Shown: piece by piece, positions 22,632 through 34,280 of the stretch | Layout of the letters: every line of letters begins with the position of its first letter | Numbering within the stretch: position 1 is the stretch's first letter | Assembly: GCA_964023205.1 (NCBI GenBank) | Contig: OZ026845.1 | Span: 10,736,001-10,800,000 of the forward strand | DNA from: Lutraria lutraria | Lineage: Eukaryota > Mollusca > Bivalvia > Venerida > Mactridae | Direction of reading: 5' to 3' | Length of the DNA stretch: 64,000 bases | Position numbers and translations under genes: made by a program | The notes under the pieces: model-generated | What the model saw: the letters and a program-made list of their open reading frames with translations, nothing else | What the model was told of the DNA's origin: nothing | Database searches by the model: none

Positions 22632-24499
22632 TGAGACCTCGGCTACTTTGTATCCTATGTATAGTCTTCAAGTAAATCATAGGATTTATTATCTTCAAGT
22701 AAATAGAGATATTCATTGTTGGATTTATTGTCTTCAACTACTGCGAGATATTCATTGGTGACTTTTTACTCATTTTGGTTGATTTATCTTGTCCCGCATA
22801 TTTTTATGAACTGTGCAAATATTCTCTGTACAAGAAAACATGTTATCTATTTATGACAAGGAGCATGTTCTTTGTTAGTTATATAGTTTTTATTTGTTGT
22901 AATGAACTCATTTTTTTATGAACTGTTAAATGTTGTACCTGTCAACTTGTTTATTTTGACCTTTGTTTCATAATTGTTTTGAATGTTAGTGACTTACTTT
23001 GTTTCATAATTGTTTTGAATGTTAGTGACTTACTTTGTTTCATAATTGTTTTGAATGTTAGTGACTTACTTTGTTTCATAATTGTTTTGAATGTTTGTGA
23101 CTTACTTTGTTTCATAATTGTTTTGAATGTTTGTGACTTACTTTGTTTCATAATTGTTTTGAATGTTAGTGACTTACTTTGTTTCATAATTGTTTTGAAT
23201 GTTAGTGACTTACTTTGTTTCATAATTGTTTTGAATGTTAGTGACTTACTTTGTTTCATAATTGTTTTGAATGTTAGTGACTTACTTTGTTTCATAATTG
23301 TTTTTAATGTTTGTGACTTAAATTATGAACAGGATAAGTTGAACTGTAAAAAACGGTCAATAAATGCTTGTATGGGTTTTTATTTGTTTTATGACCAGAG
23401 TCAGTCTGTGTATATATCAGATCCTATCATCCTAGGGTTATCATTCTGGTAGCATTAGAGACTTGTTTTTTTATGTGTTTGTTGATAATCTCATTTTGTT
23501 TTGGAAAATTGCATGCAGCCCGGAAAACTTAATTTTAGATAAGCTCTCAACATCAAATGATGAGGGAGATTCTAGTGATTGCCTTTGGGGGCATATGCTT
23601 TTATTGATTGCAGCTTCTTGTTTTTGATATTGCTTCGTATTGATTAATTATCGCAAATCAATTCAAATTGTATAATTTCCTTACTGAAAAAAAAGGGATT
23701 TACTGTATACACTGCTTTAGTTCTTGCCATGTGTTTTATTGAATATTCAAAAACATAATTTACTGATATATGATTAAAAGATAACAGTTGAATAGTGTGT
23801 ATATTTTAAATGAGAATCGAATATGATCTGTTTGTACAATAAATTTTATACGATTTCAATGTAATGTACATCGTTAGTACTCCACTAGCTGTGATTTTGT
23901 CTGTGAATCTTTTATGTTGATATTTACCTTTACGTTATTCATGTATAATTTATGTCATCTTTATAAATCTATTTATTTGCTTTGAAATCCTGACTCAGTT
24001 TCATTTTTTTAATTGAATATTGATTTTACTGTGATTTTATTTAGGTTGAATAACAACAATATTATCCGAGTACACATATTATTAAGCTATCTGTATATTT
24101 AAAATTTCAGATATTTTACTGAAACATTTTCATTTAGTGCCATTATACTACACAATTAATATCTAATTTGAATAAAGACCTAAAATTCCATCTTGCATAT
24201 TAGCACCTTGAACTGTTGTATAATTCAAGAGAATGTGAGAGAACATTTGTTGTACATTATTGATACATACATACTAGGTCTATTGTGAACATTATAATGT
24301 TTGTGATTTCAACCTGCAATGTTGAAGATTGGCATGTAAATTCTATGATGTTGACAATTTTCTTCTATTATTATACCATATATACTTGGGTAAGAGCTAC
24401 TATATATATTAAACTGTTTTTTTGGGGGGGGGGGGGGGGTAACATTGCACCAACAATTTACATTGTACCAACAGCTAAGGTCTTTAGGTGACTTCTGAC
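22632..24499. other. PARP16 3'UTR and downstream DNA
   Basis: Candidate poly(A) signals AATAAA lie at 23359-23364 and 24171-24176; either would place the minisatellite at 22959-23325 inside the 3'UTR. A run of about 14 Gs lies at about 24424-24439. Confidence 0.4.
22959..23325. repeat. 36-bp minisatellite, about 10 copies
   Basis: The unit reads attgttttgaatgttagtga, 'cttactttgtttcata'. Copies differ mainly at tta/ttt in 'gttagtg' and 'gtttgtg'. Since 36 is a multiple of 3, both strands stay open here (12-residue periodic frames); this is a by-product of the repeat and not evidence for protein. Confidence 0.95.
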
Positions 24500-24681
24500 T
24501 TTAAAGGTGGAGGGAAACCCTAGACATATACCTGGTTAGAACCATCAACTTTCCATAATAGGCCAGATGGATGGCTTCATTTCATACGAAAATAAATTCT
24601 GGTCCCTGTTTGGATTTAAACTCACATTAGTGAGTGGTTGTTAAATTATAGTCGGAGACTGTAATCTCTTGACCATGGATA
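24500..24681 (-). mobile_element. tRNA-derived SINE, antisense
   Basis: Read on the - strand it begins with tggtcaagagattacagtct (A-box-like TGGTCAAGAG) and has gagtttaaatcc as B box. A body with 'ggttctaaccagg' follows, and the other end is gggtttccctccacctttaa. Structure typical of a tRNA-headed SINE. Confidence 0.6.
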
Positions 24682-24737
24682 CAATATTATCTTCCATTGC
24701 TGTATAGAATTTTTCATGCATAATTTTGATAAAAAAA

Positions 24738-25101
24738 TTATCACAGGGCCTAGAGCTTAGATATTTGGTGTGCAGCATTGTCTAGTGGACCTCTACCAAA
24801 TTTGTTCAAATTATTGTACTGGGGTCAAAATTGGCCCCGCCCCAGGGGTCACTTGTTTTATATAGACTTATATAGGAAATTTTGAAAATCTTCTTGTCAG
24901 AAACTACAATGCCTAGAGCTTAGATATTTGATGTGTAGCATTGTCTAGTGGACCTCTACCAAGTTCGTTCAAATTATTGTCCTAGGGTAAAAATTGGCCC
25001 CGCCCTAGTTGTCACTTAATTTTACAAAGGCTCATGATAAATTTCTCTAAGAGTCCTTTTGTCTGGTGAGCGATATAGGGCCATCATGGCCCTCTTGTTT
25101 A
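24738..25101. repeat. Partial copy of the 'cctagagct' tandem element
   Basis: Two units about 163 bases apart (tagagcttagatatttggtg, 'tctagtggacctctacc', 'ggccccgccc') and the same right end (ctggtgagc, 'ccctcttgtt') as the larger element at 27481-29082. Confidence 0.8.
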
Positions 25102-25364
25102 GTTATTGTGTAGCTGTTCCATGCTTTAGATATATAGGTATACACACACACACACACAATTAACATCATGCTCACACCAATAACCGTTAGTTATTTGATA
25201 TTTTCTTCCTCTTCAATACATTACTGATGTTTCCTGTGTACAGATTTCAGTGAAAAGAACTTAGAAAAAAACTCAGAGGTTGGAGGATAATTTAAAGAAT
25301 GTCATGTTTTGATGAAATTTGGACATACATGTTTGTTCTGCAAGTCATACATGTATATACAAGT

Positions 25365-25660
25365 CAAACCTGTGTTAGCAACCACCTCCGAATAAAGGCC
25401 ACACTGTGAATAAAGGCCACACTGAATAAAGGCCACACTGTGAATAAAGGCCACACTGTGAATAAAGGCCACACTGAATAAAGGCCACACTGAATAAAGG
25501 CCACACTGTGAATAAAGGCCACACTGAATAAAGGCCACACTGTGAATAAAGGCCACACTGTGAATAAAGGTCATTCTTTTATTAATTGTCATTGATTGTT
25601 TTAGAACAAAATGACCTCCAAATAAAGGCCACCTGTCAAAAAAGGCCACATGATTATTTC
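25365..25660. repeat. Expanded 'aataaaggccacactg' repeat
   Basis: Units of about 18 (gaataaaggccacactgt) and about 15 bases are repeated about ten times between gtcaaacctgtgttagcaac and 'aaaaaaggccac'. Unexpanded relatives lie at 39079-39262, 41440-41485, 46873-47053 and 55226-55305. Open frames across it are repeat artefacts. Confidence 0.9.
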
Positions 25661-26734
25661 ACTTCATCAACGGATCTCGGATCTCAATTTTTTATTTGAA
25701 AGATATCCCTGTTTGATGATTGAATTATGATGAATTTCATCTATTTTATGGTAATTGACTTGGAAAAATAGAGATCATTTAAGATATTTGTACTTCAAGA
25801 TTAATCTCAAATCTTCCAACCTCATACAAGGGAAGGTCAAGCAGGATGTTTCTTTCAAAAAGACAGGTTTTCACTGTATAAACAAATTGACTACAAAATA
25901 TGGCTAGCATTTCAATTGTTGTTAAGGTAAGAAATCCGAAAATGTTCATGAAATCCAAACTCTCTGCATAATATATCTGCTGTTAGATAATGTCGGATTA
26001 TTGTGTCACTGTCCAGAATGATAAAAATGTCATCTGTTACCTCACTTTAAGTACATGTAATATAAGACTACTGTTGATGTAGCTGAGTGTTTGCATTTTC
26101 CTAATTTTTTTCAGTAAAATCTGAATAAATTTATCTGATTTTCACGAATTTGATTTGTGTAAACATCGAATTACCTGTTTTTGAAGTACATTGTTTTTAA
26201 AATTGTTTCGTTCATATTTCCTCTCATACATAGGTGTTCAAAAATCATTGCACCATGCAGTTGTTAACTAGTTCCCGTTCCATGTTGCAGTGCAAGGCTG
26301 TGTAAGTTCAGTTCCCATGAGTACTTTCAGTGCTTTGATTAGAACATCATCTGTTTTGTAACCAAATAATTCTCCCCTTTGATAAATGAATAATCACACC
26401 CCTTTTAAGCATTTGTTAACTCAATAACCTCTGAAATAAATTATTTGTTAAGATATACATGTATTGTGCAATACTAACTTGATTTATTAGAATGGTTGCA
26501 ACTTTTAGTTAATTTTGTTGTTCAATGTAACAATGATTAAGTTTCGTCCCGTTTTGTCATCATTTTGATGTATAAGGTTGTTATGTGTGACACACATATG
26601 TATATACTCATTGTCATTTTAATGTAAATAAAGCATAATAAATCATATATCATACTATTGATATTTCTTTCTTTTTTTCTTCGTTTTTTTTTTGTATATA
26701 AAAACTGAAAAACCTTTTCATCTCAAAATCATTA
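25661..26734. other. Noncoding, one dispersed repeat copy
   Basis: About 26255-26350 (cccgttccatgttgcagtgc, 'gtaagttcag') recurs at 50418-50495. Nothing else is supported. Confidence 0.4.
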
Positions 26735-27418
26735 TAGCCCCAAATATGAAATATATGGGGGCTATATTGGATTCACGTTTGTCGGTCGGTCGGTCCATGC
26801 GTCTGTAGACACAATTTGTCCGGACAATTTCTCAGCAACTACTGACAGTATTTCAATGAAACACAGAATAGATCAGTAGTAAGCCTAGTTGTGCATGCAT
26901 TAAGCTTGTCTTGTTTGGTCAAATTTTCATGGAGTTATGGCCCTTTTTTGTTTTTTGTACAGTGTATATACAATATCTCAGCAACTACTTACAGGATTTC
27001 AATGAAACTTCACAGAAGTTATAAAAAATAGCCAAGTTGTCCATGCAATAACCTGGTTTTGTTTGGATTAATTTTCACTGAGTTATGGCCCTTTGTTTTA
27101 TACAATAGGTAAATTTTTCCAAACTATTTCTCAGCAACTACATGCAGGAATTCAGTAAAACTTCTTAGTAGTGATAAGTAGTTTGCCAAGTTGTGCATGT
27201 CCACAATAGGTTTTGTCTAAGTCAATTTTAATGAGTTATGGCCCTTTGTTACTTTTTATATAATGTGTATTTGAAACTTGGTCAGGATATTTCTAAACAC
27301 AATTTGCAGGTATTAAAAAAATGAAAATGTGTTATATTTCCCTTTGTAAAATGTGACAATAATTGTGTCAATGCGCCAGCTGGGGGCATTCATCACCTTT
27401 AGTGATAGTTCTAGTTAG
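26735..27418. repeat. Tandem repeat element with 'ctcagcaacta' units
   Basis: Three units of about 145-155 bases share ctcagcaacta, 'caggatttcaatgaaac', 'gccaagttgtgcatg' and 'gagttatggcccttt' (from about 26831, 26976 and 27131). The edges are tagccccaaatatgaaatat and 'gggggcattcatcacc'. The left part has a run of ggtcggtcggtcc. No coding potential. Confidence 0.75.
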
Positions 27419-27480
27419 ATCTCAAAATCACTCTAGTTCTTACATATAAACCAACAATATAAGGAATGTGTCCTCTTTTT

Positions 27481-29082
27481 AGCTCACCAGAGCACGAATG
27501 TGCTCAGGGTGAGCTTTTGTGATCGCCCTGCGTCCATCGTGCGTCGTTATGATTTCGTGGCGTCCATGTTTACTTAAAACAACATCTCCTCCTACACCGC
27601 TATGCCGATTGCAACCAAACTTTGCTGGAATGATCCTTGGGTGGTCCCCTTTCAAAGTTGTTCAAAAAATTAAATTTCATTAAAAATTCTGGTTGCTATG
27701 GCAACAAATAGAGAAAACTTAAAAAATCTTCTTGTCTGAAACCACAGGGCCTAGAGCTTAGATATTTGGTATGTAGCATTGTCTAATGGAACTCTACAAA
27801 GTTTGTTCAAATTATTACCCTGGGGTCAAAATTGGCTCTGCCCCGGGGGTAACTTGATTTTACATAGACTTATATAGGAAATTTAAAAAATCTTCTTGTC
27901 AAAAACTACAATGCCTAGAGCTTTGATATTTGGTGTGTAGCATAGTCTAGTGGACCTCTACCAAGTTTGTTCAAATTATTGCCCTAGGGTCAAAATTGGC
28001 CCCGCCCCGGGGGTCACTTGATTTATATAGACTTATATAGGAAAATTTAAAAAATCTTCTTCTCCGAAACCACAAGGCCTAGAGCTAAGATATTTGGTAT
28101 GTAGCATTATCTAGTGGACCTCTACCAAGTTTGTTCAAATTATTGCCCTAGGGTCAAAATTGGCTCTGCCCTGGGGTTTATTCTTTTTTATATAGGAAAA
28201 TTTAAAAAATCTTCTTCTCCGAAACCACAAGGCCTAGAGCTAAGATATTTGGTATGTAGCATTGTCTAGTGGACCTCTACTAAGTTTGTTCAAATTATTG
28301 CCCTAGGGTCAAAATTGGCCCCGCCCCGGGGGTCAATTGATTTATAAAGACTTATATAGGAAAATTTAAAAAATCTTCTTCTCCGAAACCACAAGGCCTA
28401 GAGCTAAGATATTTGGTATGTAGCATTGTCTAGTGGACCTCTACCAAGTTTGTTCAAATTATTGCCCTAGGGTCAAAATTGGCCCCGCCCCGGGGGTCAC
28501 TTGATTTATATAGACTTATATAGGAAAATTTAAAAAATCTTCTTCTCCGAAACCACAAGGCCTAGAGCTAAGATATTTGGTATGTAGCATTATCTAGTTG
28601 ACCTCTACCAAGTTTGTTCAAATTATTGCCCTAGGGTCAAAATTGGCTCTGCCCAGGGGTTTATTCTATTTTGTATAGGAAAATTTAAAAAATCTTCTTC
28701 TCCGAAACCACAAGGCCTAGAGCTAAGATATTTGGTATGTAGCATTGTCTAGTGGACCTCTACCAAGTTTGTTCAAATTATTGCCCTAGGGTCAAAATTG
28801 GCCCCGCCCCGGGGGTCACTTGATTTATATAGACTTATATAGGAAAATTTAAAAAATCTTCTTCTCCAAAACCACAAGGCCTAGAGCTAAGATATTTGGT
28901 ATGTAGCTTTGTCTAATGGACCTCTTTTAAATCTGTTCATATAATGGCCATGGGATAAAAAAACGGCCCAGATCGGTCACTTGATCTTACTTAGACTTGT
29001 ATAGAAAACTTCAACAATGTTAATCTCCAAATGACCTTTTCTCCTGGTGAGCATTTATAGGGCCATTTTGGCCCTCTTGTTA
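27481..29082. repeat. 1.6-kb element of eight tandem units in 164/164/155 order
   Basis: It starts agctcaccagagcacgaatg and ends ctggtgagc, 'ttggccctcttgtta', so the edges are inverted (gctcacca / tggtgagc). The units share cctagagctaagatatttgg, 'tctagtggacctctacc', 'ggccccgccccgggggtcac' and 'aaaatcttcttctcc'. The 'cctagag' anchors lie at 27750, 27914, 28078, 28233, 28397, 28561, 28716 and 28880. The short unit has 'ggggtttattct' in place of the fuller junction. Confidence 0.9.
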
Positions 29083-29118
29083 GTTATGACATCAATAAGG
29101 CACAAACAAATATGTTTG

Positions 29119-29300
29119 TTTCTGGTTACATGCTCATTAAGTAAAAAAGGATAGTCAGGTAGGAGCTTGTTCAGGGCTCTTGAAAGTGTGTGGAAAGGTA
29201 GATAAAGTTAGAAAGTAGATCTATTGTTCCTTAGCTTAGATAAAAAGTCTAGGGTCACAGGGAAAATTAGGACAGGTTGGATAACCAGAAACGAACAAAA
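29119..29300 (+). mobile_element. Short TIR element ('tttctggtta' family)
   Basis: The left end tttgtttctggttacatgct and right end ggataaccagaaacgaac are inverted. The inside shows 'ttgaaagtgtgtggaaaggt' and 'tctagggtcacagggaaaa'. Other copies: 30990-31190 (-), 36343-36515 (-), 50915-51085 (+); end fragments at 29805-29850 and 30110-30140. Confidence 0.65.
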
Positions 29301-31930
29301 ATTAGGCCTTGATAATACTTGAATAAATGTAATAATAATTCAATAATACATAGAACTGCAATGCAATACATAACTTAAATATTTTGTAATGTGTGGGCTT
29401 CCTTTGTGTTCAAGCATGTGTTCCGGATTCTATACCATTGTTAACCTTGTTCCCCACATGTAACTGTTTGGGGTCATTTTCAGAATTTCCCATGGAGTAT
29501 CTAATTTGAATCATGTATAAAGACAGCTGAATATATCAGAGAAAAGATAAGTTAATTGAGGAAATTACAATTAAGTGTTATATACTTAAGTATCCATTAA
29601 TTTCACTGATATTCATCTTTTTTATGTATATGTGTATGTCTCTACTTAAAATTTGATCTGAGGTCAATTATTCTACATATACATGATACAAACAGGTAGT
29701 TTTATATTTAGTCAATAAAACTACCTGATACAACACATTCTGGTTTCACAATGTTGAGCTGGTCATGAATTCAAACGATAAATGTATAAGGTATAATATT
29801 TAAGGTAACAGGAAAACATTTTGGGATTGTTGGGTAACCAGAAAAAACAACAATTTTCTTAATGCATGAATATGATTTGAGCTTACATTTACTGTTCTAT
29901 ACTTGGCTAACTAATTCATTATGCAAGACCTGGTATCAAAATTGTGTGCACTGCTTCACGAGATGTTACGACTTGTTAATCAGTTATAATGTCTTTTTAT
30001 CACTTTTTATTTTTGTTGATAGGTTAAAACCCTTATATTGTTAACTACCTTTGACGGTTTTATCTGTATTAGACATATGTGGTAACGGTTCCGCACCATT
30101 AAGCCCTAAAAATGTTTGTTTCTGGTAACCCAGGGACAGGTGGCAGGTAATGTTCTGATTAATCAACGAACCATTGAGGAATGGACTTTGACGTGACGAT
30201 GTTGATACTCCCATTTCGTCAACTAATCATTGATTTTGTACACAATTGTCGTTCTTGATTACTAATTTCAAATTTACAAAACGTTACTGCAAACCTCAAA
30301 CTTTGCTGACAATGACTCCACTTCAAAGACATAAATGATTCATTTGATAAGCTAGTGACTAGTGTAATAAATAGTACTGTTCAAGCTGTATCTGTAAATG
30401 CAACATCGATAACTCTTGTTCAAATATCTAAATAAAGTTAAAGCATTAAATACTTCCATTCTTATTGATTTTGTGCTATTCATTTAGTGTAAGGGATGTT
30501 AAATTTATGCAGTATTGTCATTTTTAGTATTTTCTTATTTGATCAGTGTTAACCAATTAGTCACTGACCTTTGCCTCTGATAAATCGATTAAATTTTCAT
30601 GGACTGATTACAATCACTAGTGGCGGGCCTTAGAATGGGGGGATGATTAACAATGTATACAACATATATCCTTTAAACATTTAACAAGAAGTGTCCCGTA
30701 AAGGTCAACTGGATAGTATGACCTTGACCTACTGACCTCAAAATCAATAGGGGTCATCTACATGTGATGACCAACCTCCAACCTAATCTGAGGAGCTTAG
30801 GCCAAATATTTCTCTAGCTATTGCCCGGTGCACAGCAATATAGCCATTTTTCTTCGAAAGGGGGTTAAATTGTCAATAGGTTTTGACATTGAATGCTATA
30901 GATAAAGAGCTATCCTACAGGTTAATGGAATGATTATTTTAACAAAATAAATGTTCAAGCTTTGAAGGGAATTTATTAATCAAGGGGGGGGGGGGGGGTA
31001 TATACGAATTTCGGCCAAAAATCAGTCTAAAAAACACTGCCTGTGACCCTAGACTTTTTACTTGACCAAAGGAACAATATACCCACTTTTAAGCTGTCAT
31101 ACATTCCCACATGTTTACAAGAGCCAAAAGAGTCCGACCTTCCTAGCCTATTTTTAATGATCATGTAGTCTTAAGCAAACTTAAATAAGTTTGAAAATCT
31201 ACGTACTTTGTATGGTGAATATTAATTCATACAAGCATACTTTCAAATCAACAGCCTTACAGCGTTCACACTTTCACACTTTTATGGTCAAAATACGTGA
31301 TAACGAATGCTATCAATAAAATTTCACTCAGGAAGAAATTTCGGAAATGTCGCTTATGTGTTTCGCTTATAAAGATCTATTAATTAATTAATTATTTAAA
31401 GTGTTTATTGATAATCATATTTGCTTGATTATTATCGTACTGAGTTCAAAGTCCGCTACCAGGAAATCCTTAAAATCAAGTACATGTGTAACCTAAACGT
31501 TACAGAGAATAGCTAGTGTCCGTACTTCCAGGGGTGATCTAAAATCGAGTTAACAACGTTTCGCCAGGAGGTGCAGCAATAAGTTTGTGTTTATTTTTTA
31601 TCAGATAGTTGTACCATCCTGTAGACCAACAAGGTTTCTTCAAGACAAGAATAATGCAATTTTCGAAGTTAAACAGGTCACACAAATCAGGTGCATAATT
31701 GTGTCTGACAGTCTTAAAAAGTACGTCTGTATTTGATTGTATTGTTTTACTGAGCGCACGCATGTGTACATTTACAGGAAATACAAAAAAGCTTTGTATG
31801 TGCTTTTTTACAAATCTTGTTTCCAAATGTCTAATAAATCATACACGATTTTAATACCAACTAAAATATCCTGTTGAGGGTTTCAACCCTTTGCATTTAA
31901 TTTCCTACATCGAGCTACGCCACAGCCAAC
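29301..31930. other. Intergenic region upstream of the VMO1-like gene
   Basis: Contains a 13-bp inverted repeat (aggtagttttat / ataaaactacct, about 29696-29728), a dispersed repeat at 30684-30855 (tgaccttgacctactgacct, also at 59671-59915 and 63477-63690), a G-run at about 30985, the TIR-family copy at 30990-31190 (-), and a palindrome agggtttcaaccct at about 31876-31890. No gene is seen. Confidence 0.5.
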
Positions 31931-31935
31931 TTTGC

Positions 31936-31943
31936 TATATAAA
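31936..31943 (+). promoter_or_regulatory. TATA box of the VMO1-like gene
   Basis: TATATAAA lies 63 bases before the start codon, with GC-richer DNA just after it (ccgcgccggagcag). Transcription would start near 31965, giving a 5'UTR of about 35 bases. Confidence 0.75.
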
Positions 31944-31998
31944 CCGCGCCGGAGCAGAACTTTCGCCACACTTCTTCTTGCGGACCAGAATTGCAGTC

Positions 31999-32182
31999 AT
32001 GAACGCTGTTATTGGTGGATTGGTATTGTTCTTAACGTGTGTTGCCGTCTCCAAGGCGACGTTCGAGCAGAAGATACTAAGTTCAGACTGGTCTGAGGAC
32101 AACAATGTTAGATACGAGCCAGTTTTGTCCAAGGATGAAGACCCAACTCAGATAGCGCCTGGTACGCTAGATATAGAGGGAA
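31999..32182 (+). CDS. VMO1: VMO1-like exon 1, signal peptide
   Basis: [20 protein letters not shown] is a clear signal sequence; the following residues are polar and acidic ([20 protein letters not shown]). An in-frame ATG at 31891 would precede the predicted transcription start, so 31999 is chosen. Donor gtgagt, phase 1. Confidence 0.9.
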
Positions 32183-34239
32183 GTGAGTATATAAGCTTTG
32201 TTCTTAAATGTATAAACATATCGGACGTATAAACTGGTTCACAAAATAACTAAACTTCTGTATTTCAACATTTAGAATGTGGAAATGTTAACATCAAGTT
32301 GCTTAGAACGCCTTCAAAGTCTCCTCGTCTATAATAATACTATTCGATATAATTTATCTTCATCATAATTTTTTTTTTCAAATTCATCCATTGTTCATAA
32401 AGTGTTCATAAACCGGCTTTTTGATACGTTATTGCACTAGGCGCTCGTACCACCGTTTCTTATTCAATCAGTGACATTGAAGGATTTTTTTTATATTTTT
32501 GGCTTTCTTATCTGAAAAGAATAAAAACATGCGTTCTAATTTCTTAGTTTCAAAGAGCGACTTAGTACACACTGCGCATGCTCAGGCGGAGCACTAAGAC
32601 GGTTTGAATGCATATTTGCTAGAATTGTAGTTTTTTAATTTGAAATGCCAATGATCAACATTGTAGACATTTAACTTCAATCGCAGAAAAAAACATCCCA
32701 GAATTCAATGAATATAATAAAACACTTTTTATGTACAAACAAGTGCCAGAAATACACACATATTCAAAGAAAAAATAATTAAAAAAATTGAAGTAAATAC
32801 ATCATAAAGAATTCCATACAATGATTATATAATGGAGGCGTAGTATAATACTGATTGTATATAAGATGCCTGGTAAAATACTGATTATTATATTGGATGT
32901 GTGGTAAAATACTTGTTATATATTAGATGCGCTGTAAAATACTGATTATCATATTGGATGTGTGGTAAAATACTGATTATTATATTGGATGTGTGGTAAT
33001 ATACTGATTTTACATAAGAAGCCTGGTAAAATACTGATTATTATATTGGATGTGTGGTAAAATACTGATTATTATATTGGATGTGTGGTAAAATACTGAT
33101 TATTATATTGGATGTGTGGTAAAATACTGATTATTATATTGGATGTGTGGTAAAATAGTGATTTTACATAAGAAGCCTGGTAAAATACTGATTATTATAT
33201 TGGATGTGTGGTAAAATACTGATTATTATATTGGATGTGTGGTAAAATACTGATTATTATATTGGATGTGTGGTAAAATACTGAAATATATATTAGATGC
33301 ATAGTAAAATACTGAAATATATATTAGATGCGCTGTAAAATATTTGTTATATAATAGATATGTGTTAAAATACTGATTATTATATTGGATGTGTGGAAAA
33401 TTACTGATTTTATATAAGATGCGTTGTAAAATACTGATTATATATTTAATGCCTGGTAAAATACTGATAATGTATCAGATGCCTGGTAAAATACTGATTA
33501 TGATATTAGATGCTGACTCTGTATCACACCTATCGGGTCAGTGTTAAGTAGCTGTGTAATGAATTTATCTTACCGAGTACCATTCACTTAATCAATATCA
33601 ATTAACCAAACTTTTGTTTTTTTAAGTTTATTTTGAAAAATGGTGATTACTGACAGGATACAAATTGCTAATGCCCTAACACGGGGATATATGATGCGTG
33701 ATAAAATGAATAACATATATGCGGGATAAGACTAGTTGTATTTGTATAAAATACATTTATTTATTAGATGTGTTTGACAAGCAACGTATGATCGGCCATG
33801 TATTGAAAGTACTGAACGGTGGAAAATGGGGTACATGGGGAAAAGCGTCGTTTTGTCCACCCGGAAGTTATGCAGCTGGCTACAACATGAAGGTATGTAC
33901 TTTCCTATGAAATAACCATACGTCATTGCAGTTCACATAATTATGTTCTTTTCATTTCCGTTTCTTTACATGGTAAGATTGTTGGTGTATGGCAAACCAT
34001 CCTATTTTCTCAGTTAAGTCTTGAGATACCATTACTTAAAGTTATAAAAGTTTTACGTGATATTCACATAGAATTACAGGATTTATTGTATGTTGGTGCT
34101 TATGCTATCATTAACTATCGAGTCAAGGTGATTTACACCGGGCACGATAAAGAACCAGGAAAATATGTTCCGAAAAAGAAGACTATTATAGATGCCCGAT
34201 TTTCTTGTATTGTATCCCCCCACACACCTCTCTCTCTCT

Positions 34240-34280
<41 letters not shown>

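Noticed and set aside
22951..23452. Long periodic open frames on both strands
   Set aside because: Produced by a 36-bp tandem repeat whose period is a multiple of three.
25302..25649. Open frame with repeated 'WPLF' and 'CGLYS' blocks
   Set aside because: Translation of the 'aataaaggccacactg' repeat.
32834..33513. CRISPR-like array
   Set aside because: Same reason: a contiguous 31-bp tandem repeat in an intron.
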